Shown piece after piece: positions 51,898-61,704 of a stretch of DNA of 64,000 bases. How positions within the stretch are numbered: the first letter of the stretch is position 1; each line of letters opens with the position of its first letter. This DNA comes from Polyangiaceae bacterium (lineage in GTDB: Bacteria; Myxococcota_A; Polyangia; Polyangiales; Polyangiaceae): positions 1 through 64,000 of the forward strand of contig JAJDAH010000403.1 of NCBI GenBank assembly GCA_029261965.1, read 5' to 3'. The position numbers and the translations under genes are program-made. The notes beneath the pieces are model-generated. The model had not been told where the DNA came from and ran no database searches. It was given only the letters and a program-made list of their open reading frames with translations.

Positions 51898-54257
51898 GCG
51901 CGCTCGACCGCAAGCTGCTCCGCGATCTAGCGCGACTCAAGGGTCAGCTCGTCACCATCGCGATGGTGGTCGCCGTTGGGGTCGGCTGCTTCGTCACGCT
52001 GACCGGCAACTACGAGTCTCTTCAGGAGGCGCGGACTGCTTTCTACGAGCGGTATCGCTTCGCCGACGTTTTTGCGCATCTCGAACGAGCACCGGTGTCG
52101 GTGGTTCGCGAGATCGAGGCCATCGACGGCGTCGCTCGAGCAGAGTCCCGAGTCGTCGAAAGCGCGATGGTGCCGATGGAGACGATGAGTGTGCCGGCAC
52201 AAGCGCAGCTCATCTCCGTGCCAGACGACGACGTGCCGAAGCTCAACGCGCTCCACCTAAGAGACGGTCGCTGGGTCGAGCCGGGGCGACCCGACGAGGC
52301 GCTGCTACTCGAAGCGTTCGCGGTGGCTCACGGTCTGAAACCAGGGGACGAGCTGCCCGCGGTCATCAACGGAACGCTGCGGCGCTTGCGAATCGTCGGT
52401 ATTGCCATGGCGCCGGAATACGTCATGACGATCGCGCCGGGCGATCTCGCGCCGGACGCGCGACGGTTGGCCATCGTTTGGATGAGCCGAGACGCCCTCG
52501 AGGCGGCGTTCAAAATGAAAGGCGCGTTCAACGACGTGTCGCTTCAGCTACAAGCGGGAACCGACGTTCGGGACGTCGTTCGCCGGCTCGACGAGGTGCT
52601 CGTTCGCTACGGCGGAACCGGAGCGGTGGGCAGGGACAAGCAGCCGTCCAACTTCATGCTCGAAGGCGAGCTCGTGCAGCTCGAAGCGATGTCGACGATG
52701 CTGCCCATCATCTTCCTCGCCGTGGCGGCCTTGCTGCTGCATCTAGTATTGTCGCGGCTGGTTCACCTGCAGCGCTCGGAGGTCGCAGCGCTCAAAGCAC
52801 TCGGCTATCACGATCTCGAAGTCGGTCTGCACTTTCTCAAGCTGGTCCTGGTGATAAGCGGGCTCGGAGCTGGTCTCGGCTTGGCGCTCGGCGCCTGGCT
52901 CGGGTTCGCAATGACCGAGCTCTACAGCCAGTACTTCAAGTTCCCGAGCTTGGCGTTCGAGCTCGATTGGCGAATGGCCGCGCTAGCGGTCGGAGTCAGC
53001 CTCGCGGCGGCGATGACGGGAGCGTTTTCCGCGGTCCGAGGAGTCGTGCGTCTCCCTCCCGCCGAAGCGATGCGACCTGCAGCGCCGGCGAAGTATCGAC
53101 GGAGTCTCGTCGATCGATTGGGGCTCGGGGCCGTCTTCGGACCGGGGGCAAATATGGTGCTGCGCGAGCTCGAACGCCGCCCGCTCCGCGCTCTGATGTC
53201 GTCAGCCGCGCTCGCCGCATCGGTAGGATTGATGGTGATCGGCGGGTGGTACAGCGACGCCATTGGCGACATGATCGAGACGCAGTTCGAGCGCTCGATG
53301 CAGGAGGACACCGCGGTGATGTTCGCGCGGCCGCTGCCCGAGCGAGCGGTGCGCGATCTCGAGCACCTGCCCGGAGTGCTCGGCGCTGAAGGCTTGCGCT
53401 CGGTGCCCGTCCGCTTTCGGGCCGGTCAACGTCATCGAGATGGATCCATCAACGGGTATCACGACGACACTCAGATGCGGTCACTACGAAATCGTCTCGG
53501 CGACGTGGTCCCGCTGCCCCCGCACGGCGTCGTGCTCACCGACATGCTCGCCGAAACTCTTGGCATCGAGGTCGGCGACCAGGTCGAGGTCGACTTGCAC
53601 GAGGGCGCGCGAGGCACACGGCGAGTGACAGTTGCCGGACTGGTCGACGAGTCCTTCGGCCTTCAGGGCCACATGCGAATGAGGGCACTGCGCGAGTGGC
53701 TTGGAGAAGGGCCCGTAGTCTCCATGGCTGTCCTCAGGACCGATCCGACCTTTCGCGACGAGATCAACGCGCGCCTCAAGAACATCCCGAACGTGCTCGG
53801 CGTCGTCGAGCGGCGAGATCTGCTGGCGCGGTTCCACGAGCAGAGCGGCAGCATGATGATCACGATGGCGATCATCATCATGCTGTTCGCTGCGACGATC
53901 ACGGTGGGTGTCGTCTACAACAACGCGCGGGTGGCGCTTTCCATGCGTAGCCGAGACCTGGCCAGTCTGCGTGTGCTCGGTTTTCATCGGAGCGAGATCT
54001 CCGCGATCTTGCTGGGCGAGCAAGCGATACAGGTCCTGCTCGCGCTACCTTTGGGTCTCTACTTGGGCAAGCTCATGGTGATTGGGCTGGCTTCGATGGT
54101 GGATCCGGAGACCTATCGGCTGCCAATCGTGCTCACGCCGAGGAGTTACGCCCTCGCCGCCGTCGTCGCGATCGCTGCGGCGTCGGTGAGCGCGCTGCTC
54201 GTCCGCCGAAAACTCGACAAGCTCGACCTCATCAGTGTGCTGAAGACGAGGGAATGA
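51891..54257 (+). CDS. FtsX-like ABC permease
   Basis: 788 residues from the ATG at 51891. An N-terminal helix ([18 protein letters not shown], about 21-38), a large periplasmic domain, three helices around 275-400, and then a second half with the same plan: another large extracytoplasmic domain between about 450 and 650 and three terminal helices ([19 protein letters not shown] onward). This duplicated FtsX arrangement is typical of MacB-like exporters of lipoproteins, antibiotics or peptides. Upstream and downstream overlaps (7 and 4 bases) tie it to its ATPase and membrane-fusion protein. Confidence 0.9.
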   Translation: MVSALDRKLLRDLARLKGQLVTIAMVVAVGVGCFVTLTGNYESLQEARTAFYERYRFADVFAHLERAPVSVVREIEAIDGVARAESRVVESAMVPMETMSVPAQAQLISVPDDDVPKLNALHLRDGRWVEPGRPDEALLLEAFAVAHGLKPGDELPAVINGTLRRLRIVGIAMAPEYVMTIAPGDLAPDARRLAIVWMSRDALEAAFKMKGAFNDVSLQLQAGTDVRDVVRRLDEVLVRYGGTGAVGRDKQPSNFMLEGELVQLEAMSTMLPIIFLAVAALLLHLVLSRLVHLQRSEVAALKALGYHDLEVGLHFLKLVLVISGLGAGLGLALGAWLGFAMTELYSQYFKFPSLAFELDWRMAALAVGVSLAAAMTGAFSAVRGVVRLPPAEAMRPAAPAKYRRSLVDRLGLGAVFGPGANMVLRELERRPLRALMSSAALAASVGLMVIGGWYSDAIGDMIETQFERSMQEDTAVMFARPLPERAVRDLEHLPGVLGAEGLRSVPVRFRAGQRHRDGSINGYHDDTQMRSLRNRLGDVVPLPPHGVVLTDMLAETLGIEVGDQVEVDLHEGARGTRRVTVAGLVDESFGLQGHMRMRALREWLGEGPVVSMAVLRTDPTFRDEINARLKNIPNVLGVVERRDLLARFHEQSGSMMITMAIIIMLFAATITVGVVYNNARVALSMRSRDLASLRVLGFHRSEISAILLGEQAIQVLLALPLGLYLGKLMVIGLASMVDPETYRLPIVLTPRSYALAAVVAIAAASVSALLVRRKLDKLDLISVLKTRE

Positions 54258-55501
54258 TGCCTGAATCCGACGGGAAACCTCCGACACCGTCGCTGCGACG
54301 CCCGCGCAGCCGCCGTCGAATGATCGCGCGTTGGGCCAAACGTGGCCTCTTGGTTTTGCTCGTCGCCGCCGTGGGTGCGCTGTTGGTCGTCGCGTGGTTG
54401 CCCAAGCCCATCGCCGTCGACATCGTCGACGTCGAGCGCGGCAGCATGAGCGTCACCGTGAACGAGGATGGTCGCGCGCGAGTTCGCGATCGGTACATCG
54501 TATCTGCGCCCCTCGGTGGACGGGTGGCCCGCATCGAGCTCCACGCCGGCGATCCCGTGAAACGAGGCACCATCCTCGCCCGCATCGCTCCGGTCGACTC
54601 TCCTCTGCTCGACGTGCGGGGTCGGAAAACAGCCCAAGCGCAGGTGGCCGCAGCCGGCGCTGCCAAAGGCCAAACCAACGCGCAGATCGTGAGAGCAAAA
54701 GCCACGCTGTCTTTCGCGACGGCGGAGGCCGAGCGTACGAAGAAGCTCTACGAGAACCAGGTCGTCGCCGCCCAAGCGCTGGAGCAGGCGCTTCTGCAGA
54801 AGAAGACCGCGGCCGCCGAGCTCGAATCTTTGCGTTTCGCGTCGCGCGTCGCCGATCACGAGCTTCAGATGGCCCGCGCCACGTTGTCTCGTTCCGGGGG
54901 CGGGGGAGAACAGCTCGACGTGCCCTCTCCCGTCGATGGTGTCGTCTTGAAGGTGATCCAGGAAAGCGAAGGGGTCATGCAGCCCGGCGCCGCGCTTCTC
55001 GAGCTCGGCGATCCCGCCGCTCTCGAAATTGTCGTCGACGTCTTGACGAGTGACGCCGTGACGATCGAGCCTGGAGCGAGGGTGACCATCGACTCGTGGG
55101 GCGGGCCGCCGCTGCCAGCTCGAGTCCGCATGCTCGAGCCGTCGGCCTTCACGCGGCTGAGCGCTCTCGGCGTGGAGGAGCAACGCGTGAACGTCGTCGT
55201 GGATCTCGATGGCAAGCACGACGACTGGGCCGCCCTCGGTGATGGTTATCGGGTGGAAGCCAAGATCGTGGTTTGGGAGGGCACGGATGCGGTCACGGTT
55301 CCGGCGAGCTCGGTCTTTCGCCACGAAAAGAGCTGGGCAGTGTACCGCGTCGTCGAAGGCAGGGCGGTGTTGACTGTTCTAGAGATCGGCCACCGAAACT
55401 CCCGACGAGTCGAGGTCACCGCCGGAATCATCCCGCCGGCCTCGGTGATTCGGCACCCGACGGACCGCGTCTCCGACGGGGTGGTCGTTGCTCCGCGTTG
55501 A
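54254..55501 (+). CDS. HlyD-type periplasmic adaptor (membrane fusion protein)
   Basis: 415 residues. One N-terminal membrane helix (about 31-48, GLLVLLVAAVGALLVVAWL), a biotinyl-lipoyl-like pair (YIVSAPLGGRVARIELHAGDPVKRGTILARI and LDVPSPVDGVVLKVIQESEGVMQPGAALLEL), an alpha-helical hairpin of about 90 residues rich in Ala, Gln and Lys, and a beta-barrel end (VEAKIVVWEGTDAVTVPASSVFRHEKSWAVYRV). This is the adaptor that links an inner-membrane ABC pump to an outer-membrane channel. Start overlaps the permease stop (ATGA). No outer-membrane factor gene follows. Confidence 0.9.
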   Translation: MMPESDGKPPTPSLRRPRSRRRMIARWAKRGLLVLLVAAVGALLVVAWLPKPIAVDIVDVERGSMSVTVNEDGRARVRDRYIVSAPLGGRVARIELHAGDPVKRGTILARIAPVDSPLLDVRGRKTAQAQVAAAGAAKGQTNAQIVRAKATLSFATAEAERTKKLYENQVVAAQALEQALLQKKTAAAELESLRFASRVADHELQMARATLSRSGGGGEQLDVPSPVDGVVLKVIQESEGVMQPGAALLELGDPAALEIVVDVLTSDAVTIEPGARVTIDSWGGPPLPARVRMLEPSAFTRLSALGVEEQRVNVVVDLDGKHDDWAALGDGYRVEAKIVVWEGTDAVTVPASSVFRHEKSWAVYRVVEGRAVLTVLEIGHRNSRRVEVTAGIIPPASVIRHPTDRVSDGVVVAPR

Positions 55502-55934
55502 CGCTCTCGCTCCGCGCGAACCCTCTCGCGCTGAAAGGGAGGGCGAAACGCCTCTCGGAGGGTACATGAGAAGCGCTCCGCCCTCGCTGCAACCTCGAGA
55601 CTGCGCCATCGACGCCAGCGACGTGAGGGTTGCTTTCCGACACCCCTGTCGGTGGCACAACCGCGCGAGGCGATCAGCACGCTGTCTTGCCGGGTCCCGA
55701 CGAAGACGTCCGTAGTCGGTCCCCCGAAGAGAGCTCCTACTCAGGATGCTAAGCGAGCTCCGGGCCACCCCCCGACGGGACATGCCGTCACCAGGAAGGC
55801 CAGGACGATGGGGAGGGGGATGAGCTGTTTCGAATCACGTGATCGCTCCTCTCGTGGAAAAGACGGCGCGACCCGAGAAACGTGAGGGTCGGAGGGTGTT
55901 TTTTCTCCGACGAGTCAGTTTCTCGAGGATTTCG
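55502..55934. other. Convergent intergenic region
   Basis: 433 bp between the ends of the exporter operon and the phosphatase gene. A 7-bp stem GTCGGAG/CTCCGAC (55888-55894 and 55905-55911) lies about 24 bases past the stop of the minus-strand gene, with a T-run in its loop and not after it, so it is a doubtful terminator. A short palindrome ATCACGTGAT is at 55834-55843. No gene is evident. Confidence 0.35.
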
Positions 55935-57452
55935 CTACTTTTGCAGGTCACGCATGAACATGACCTGGCCGTTCTTGTCGATGAACTCGAAGTGCAGATT
56001 GACTCCGTCGAACTCGAAGTAGGCGAACGCTTCGACGGTCTCGTCGTAGAAGAGCTGCTTGTCCGCCGGGCCGTCTTGAGCCCGCACGACCCCGCCACTG
56101 CTGCGCAACTTCGCGCCGGCACCGCTGATGACGAAGTGTGTCGTCGGGCAGTTGGGGTCGCGCCCGGCGTCGATCCACTCGACGTTGTGGTCGTGGCCGG
56201 TGAGGTAGAAATCCGCGCCGCAATAGATGGCCTCAGCCGCGCTGTAGTACCCAGTGACCAAGTTGACGAGCCAATTGTCCTTGTTGTGATCGCCCGAGGT
56301 GAAACGCGGATGGTGGCCGAAAACGATTTTCCACGTCGCGGTGGATGCGGCCACGCGCGCGGTCATGTCGTTGATTTGGGCCTGGGAACCGTCCTGAGTA
56401 TCCATCGAGAAGATGTGCACGTCTCCGAACGATACGTCGTACCAGAAATCGTGCATCACCCATTTGTCACTAGCCCGCGTGCCCGGTCCCGACCCGACGG
56501 GCAGGGTGGAGTAGTCGATCTGCGCCTGGGCCACGCCCGAACTCGTGAGCCCGTAGTCGTGATTGCCTAGAGTGGCGTAAAACTTGAGTCCGTTGAGGTT
56601 CGGCCGGTCGTAGGCTTGTTCGAACTTCGGACCCCATTGCGGATCATCGGTGCTCTGCACACCGTTGTTGTAGAAGTTGTCGCCGTTCATGATCACGGCG
56701 GTGCATCCGCCGACGGCGGCGCATTTGGCGTCCATCTGGTCGGCGATCAGATTTTGGTCCGTGTTGCCTTCGCCGGTGTCGCCGATCGCGATGAGCTTGA
56801 TGACGTTGCCGCCGGGTGTGCCGCCCGTTCCGGCCATCCCACCGGTACCCGCACTTCCTGCCGCTCCGGCCATGCCGCCGCCTGCCGTTCCGGCCGAGCC
56901 GCCGCTTCCTGCCGCCCCAGCCATGCCGCTGCTTCCCGCCGTTCCGCCCATGCCGCCGGTTCCGGCGGTTCCCGCCACGCCGCCGCTTCCCGCCGCGCCA
57001 CCGGTGCCGGGACTTCCACCCGCTCCGCCGTTGCCCGCCGCTCCAGCGCTACCGCCTGTGGCAATGCCTCCACCCGTTCCCGGAGTGCCGCCGTTTCCAG
57101 AAGCCCCGGCGAATCCCGCCGCGCCGCCCGCGCCAGCCGCCCCGCCTCCGGCGCTGCCACCCGCGCCCGCGCCACCCGTCCCGCTGCCGCCGGCGCCCGA
57201 GTTGCCACCTGCGCCCGAGGTGCCGCCGGTGCCTCCGCCGACGCCGCCCGTTGCGGCACTGCCGCCCGCAGCAGCACTGCCGCCAGTTGCAGCACTGCCG
57301 CCCGCACCCGTCATGCCGCCTGTGGGGCTGCCGTCGAGCATGCCCCCGCCGGAGCCGCCCGCGCCCGCCGTCGTGCCGTCGGTACCCGACGAACACGCGA
57401 GTACCAGGGCGAGCGGCAGGACAGCGGCAGAAAGCAGCTTGGCAGTTCTCAT
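55935..57452 (-). CDS. Purple-acid-phosphatase-like metallophosphoesterase lipoprotein
   Basis: 505 residues from the ATG at 57452. Lipobox VLAC (Cys-20), the longest Gly/Ala/Ser/Thr spacer of the window (about 25-225), then a metallophosphoesterase domain with all metal motifs: AIGDTGEG, MNGDNFYNNG, LGNHDYG, FGHHPRF and TGHDHNVE. The GDNFY signature and the spacing fit tartrate-resistant or purple acid phosphatases, which hydrolyse phosphomonoesters outside the cell. An acidic or metal-limited phosphate supply role is plausible but inferred. Convergent with the exporter operon. Confidence 0.88.
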   Translation of the reverse strand: MRTAKLLSAAVLPLALVLACSSGTDGTTAGAGGSGGGMLDGSPTGGMTGAGGSAATGGSAAAGGSAATGGVGGGTGGTSGAGGNSGAGGSGTGGAGAGGSAGGGAAGAGGAAGFAGASGNGGTPGTGGGIATGGSAGAAGNGGAGGSPGTGGAAGSGGVAGTAGTGGMGGTAGSSGMAGAAGSGGSAGTAGGGMAGAAGSAGTGGMAGTGGTPGGNVIKLIAIGDTGEGNTDQNLIADQMDAKCAAVGGCTAVIMNGDNFYNNGVQSTDDPQWGPKFEQAYDRPNLNGLKFYATLGNHDYGLTSSGVAQAQIDYSTLPVGSGPGTRASDKWVMHDFWYDVSFGDVHIFSMDTQDGSQAQINDMTARVAASTATWKIVFGHHPRFTSGDHNKDNWLVNLVTGYYSAAEAIYCGADFYLTGHDHNVEWIDAGRDPNCPTTHFVISGAGAKLRSSGGVVRAQDGPADKQLFYDETVEAFAYFEFDGVNLHFEFIDKNGQVMFMRDLQK

Positions 57453-57784
57453 ATGGAGCCTCGGACCAGAGGTAGCACTATACACCGAGCATGGGCGCTG
57501 GAGCGCGATGTCTTGGAAGTCGCGCTATTCGACGTCGCAGCATCCGTCGCGGCACACCGCTTCGTGCATGGTGAGTGGATCCGGACCATCACGCCTCGGG
57601 TGAGGCGATGTTGGCGCAGAGCCGCGGACGCGCCTCGAAGTGACTCGCGCGGGACGGAGCCGCGCAGGAGCGTGTGCGCACAAGTGCGCGTGCGGTGCGC
57701 ACGCTCTTTGCTCGCCCCCCTTTCGCTTTTTCGCGGCCTGCACCGCAGTCATGAGTCTGGCGCGGAACTTGATTGGGACCTGGC
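57453..57784. other. Divergent intergenic region upstream of the AraC-type gene
   Basis: 332 bp between the starts of the phosphatase lipoprotein (minus) and the AraC regulator (plus), so it holds both promoters. Two GTGCGCAC palindromes lie near its right end, and a C-run and T-run follow at 57715-57728. No gene is evident. Confidence 0.4.
57674..57702. promoter_or_regulatory. Two GTGCGCAC palindromes 21 bp apart, possible operator
   Basis: GTGCGCAC occurs at 57674-57681 and again at 57695-57702, exactly 21 bases from the first and thus on the same face of the helix; a half-site GTGCGC lies between at 57684-57689. The cluster is about 83 bp before the AraC-type gene start, a usual place for a regulator's own binding sites. 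Confidence 0.35.
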
Positions 57785-58690
57785 ATGACACCCAGCGAAA
57801 ACGTCCCGAGTCGTTCCCTTTTCATCGCCAGCCTGCGTAGTCGGTGGGCACTTCGGGGCCGACCGAGCGAGGGCGGAGCGTTTTACGTCGTGCTGTGCGG
57901 GGGTTGCTCCGTGGAGCTGGAGCGGGGAGCTCCTTTGGCGCTCGGACGTGGCGATGTCTTGTTCGTGCCGACCGGCAAACGCCACGTCCTCTACGACGAA
58001 GCTGACGTCGTCGCGCAAGAGCTTGCGTTCGGCGCCACCTTTGGATCGGCGGCAGCGAGTTTCGAGATGGGGACCGGCGCGATCGCCACTCGGCTGCTCG
58101 CCGGCAGCCTTGCGGCTTTCGGTGGAGGGGCATCGGCGCCTCTCGCGATCTTCAGTCCGCGGCCCACGCTCGCGACTTGGCTCGATTTCAATCTGAGCTA
58201 TCTCGCCGACGAGCCCTTCGACGACCCTACTCTCGTCGAGCAGTTCGTCACGCCTCTCGTCGAGCTCTTCTTGGCCCGCGTGCTCGCCGCTGCACCGCGT
58301 CCGAAGTTGCGTGGGCCTCGTTCCGCTCACGACCAACACGTCTCTCGCGCGCTGGGACTCATCCAACGGGAGCCACACAAACCCTGGACCGCGAGCACAT
58401 TGGCGAGATGCGTAGGGCTGTCGCGCACGCAGCTCTTCGAGCGCTTCTCTCGAGCGGTCGGCGAGCCTCCTTGGCAATACCTCAGGAGATGGAGAATGCA
58501 GGTTTCGGCCGAGCTCTTGAAGGATTCGAGAACGAGCGTCGATCAGGTTGCCGAGAGAGTCGGCTACCGTTCGGCGGAGTCGTTCTGCCGCGCGTTCCGT
58601 CGAGCAACGGGGGTGAGCCCCGCCGACTTCCGCCGTGGCAGCATCTACGCCGCCGACTTCGAGCGAGCTAGCTTTCCTACTGTTGCATGA
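57785..58690 (+). CDS. AraC-family transcriptional regulator with cupin-like sensor domain
   Basis: 301 residues from the ATG at 57785; a TTG four codons earlier is less likely. The N-terminal part has an AraC-type cupin (FYVVLCGGCSVELERGAPLALGRGDVLFVPTGKRHVL, about 33-70), the C-terminal 100 residues a double helix-turn-helix: ASTLARCVGLSRTQLFERFSRAVGEPPWQYLRRWRM and VDQVAERVGYRSAESFCRAFRRATGVSPADFRR. The arrangement is of the cupin_6 group that regulates short-chain dehydrogenases or efflux genes. It overlaps the convergent lipoprotein gene by 14 bases at its 3' end. Confidence 0.92.
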   Translation: MTPSENVPSRSLFIASLRSRWALRGRPSEGGAFYVVLCGGCSVELERGAPLALGRGDVLFVPTGKRHVLYDEADVVAQELAFGATFGSAAASFEMGTGAIATRLLAGSLAAFGGGASAPLAIFSPRPTLATWLDFNLSYLADEPFDDPTLVEQFVTPLVELFLARVLAAAPRPKLRGPRSAHDQHVSRALGLIQREPHKPWTASTLARCVGLSRTQLFERFSRAVGEPPWQYLRRWRMQVSAELLKDSRTSVDQVAERVGYRSAESFCRAFRRATGVSPADFRRGSIYAADFERASFPTVA

Positions 58691-60044
58691 ACGACTTGAA
58701 GGTCCACGCCGTGCCGTCGTAGCGGAACACTCCTATGTAGGTCGCACCCATCGGGTCCGTCGCCGTCACGGTGATGTCGGCGGCCTCTGGAAAACCCGGT
58801 GGGTTCGTGCTGACGACGTTCCACCCGTTGCTCTCGACGATGAACCGAGCGTCGTTGTCGAGACGGTGCGTGAAGATGAGGTTCTCGAACCCGGTTGTCG
58901 GTCCGCCACACTCCCGGAGGCTCGAGACTATGCACTGGGTGGCCGTCACGCAGATACTCACGGCCTCGTGTCCGACGAATCCGAGGAACTCCTCCTCGAT
59001 CGTCACCGGCATGTCGCTGCAGTTGGCGGCAATGATCGCCGCGTCGCTCATCGCCCCGCCGTCCATCGGTGTCCCCGCGTCGCCCGTGCCGGAGTCCATC
59101 GAGGGACCGGAGTCGTTACCCGGGCCCCCGGAGTCCATCATCGGTCCTCCGGAATCGCTCGGTCCTCCGGAATCGCTGGGTCCCCCCGAATCACTGGGTC
59201 CCCCCGAATCGCCGGGGCCCGCGTCACCGGCGACCGGCTGACAGCCGCCCACGCACCGAAGATCCACCTGATAGAACGATCCGAGGGCGCCGAGGCTCAA
59301 GCCGCCGCCGTTCTGAAGCGGATCGAACGCGAACGAGAACGCGCCGTTGTTGATCGCAAACGTTCCCTGACCGCTCGTCGCGCCGAACCACGTGCCCGAG
59401 GTCGCCGCGGGGTTCGCCGTGCCGGTGATCGTGACCGGCGAGACCATGACGTCCCACGCGCTCCAGGTCGGTGAAACTTGTCGTGTTCGCGTTCCGGGTG
59501 AAACTGTCACGTTCGCGATGGGCACCAGCGGCGGGTTGCTCGTCGGAAGCGCCACGAAAGCGGTGAAGTGATCGACGAGACCGATCACTTCACCGTCCAC
59601 CTCGATCGAGCTCTCGAGCTCGACGAAGTCTGCGGCGCCGTCTTCGCGGATCGCGATTCCGGCACGCTCACCACTCGGCGCGGCGCTGCTCAGATCCAGA
59701 ACGAGGTGTGCCGGTCGGGCGAAGCTCAGGCCATCGGGACCGAAATCGAAAGCGTCCGAAAGCGCGTTGCCCGGTGCTTCGTCGGCGACCGTTGTCACCG
59801 TGATTTCGGTTGCCACGGCGAGGGCGCCTGGCGGCACGAGCAGCCGGGCTCGGCCGTCGGCGCTTTCGACCGTGCCGCCGTCCGGTCCGATGCTCGTCCG
59901 CACCGTTTGTCCGGTCGGCATGGGCTCGGGCTCGGGCTCTTCTTTCGAACTCCCGCATCCGGCACTCCCCCCAAGAGCGATGACCGAGGCTGCACCAGCC
60001 ACCATCGCCGCGCGCGCAATTCGTGAAACAGTCGAAAGAGTCAT
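58677..60044 (-). CDS. Lipoprotein with ZU5-like domain and GGPSDS repeat spacer
   Basis: 455 residues from the ATG at 60044; signal peptide ending SAGC (Cys-30). After an EPEPEP spacer comes a ZU5-like unit (IGPDGGTVESADGRARLLVPPGAL), common in bacterial surface proteins. Then a beta domain, a linker of GGPSDS units and a C-terminal domain of about 120 residues with four Cys. No enzyme motif. Its 5' region is shared with 182-309, where a truncated copy of the start remains. Confidence 0.8.
   Translation of the reverse strand: MTLSTVSRIARAAMVAGAASVIALGGSAGCGSSKEEPEPEPMPTGQTVRTSIGPDGGTVESADGRARLLVPPGALAVATEITVTTVADEAPGNALSDAFDFGPDGLSFARPAHLVLDLSSAAPSGERAGIAIREDGAADFVELESSIEVDGEVIGLVDHFTAFVALPTSNPPLVPIANVTVSPGTRTRQVSPTWSAWDVMVSPVTITGTANPAATSGTWFGATSGQGTFAINNGAFSFAFDPLQNGGGLSLGALGSFYQVDLRCVGGCQPVAGDAGPGDSGGPSDSGGPSDSGGPSDSGGPMMDSGGPGNDSGPSMDSGTGDAGTPMDGGAMSDAAIIAANCSDMPVTIEEEFLGFVGHEAVSICVTATQCIVSSLRECGGPTTGFENLIFTHRLDNDARFIVESNGWNVVSTNPPGFPEAADITVTATDPMGATYIGVFRYDGTAWTFKSFMQQ
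59141..59212 (-). repeat. 18-bp tandem repeats coding for a GGPSDS spacer
   Basis: Four 18-base units, TCGGTCCTCCGGAATCGC twice and TGGGTCCCCCCGAATCAC/GC twice, encode repeated Gly-Gly-Pro-Ser-Asp-Ser units of the surrounding lipoprotein. Each pair is nearly identical within itself, as after two doublings. The motif differs from the GTGGA-type spacers elsewhere in the window. Confidence 0.75.
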
Positions 60045-60133
60045 GCTCTACACTTGACCGAGGCGAACGGACCTCTCAACCGATCGACGCGACTTCCGAA
60101 CGCATCGTCGGCAGAACCGGACGCTCGGTCGTC
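60006..60133. repeat. Dispersed repeat copy B: promoter plus first codons of a lipoprotein gene
   Basis: Intact counterpart of 182-309 (see there). Here the repeat holds the start of a complete gene at 60044 and the first 89 bases upstream; the 34-base identical block is at 60100-60133. The rest of the gap to 60235 is the shared promoter region with the divergent FHA-AAA gene. Confidence 0.7.
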
Positions 60134-60235
60134 TGGGGCGCCTGGACCGCTGGGCGAGCCCGCCCAGCGTGAACGTCGCCGCATACGCGGAGTGCTAACA
60201 TCGGCGTCGGACCCGATACGGGAATTGACCGTTCC

Positions 60236-61687
<1,452 letters not shown>

Positions 61688-61704
61688 CCGTCGTCCATCA
61701 CCCG

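Noticed and set aside
55888-55911. Hairpin as terminator of the phosphatase gene
   Set aside because: The T-run lies in the loop, not after the stem, so it does not meet the usual form of a rho-independent terminator.
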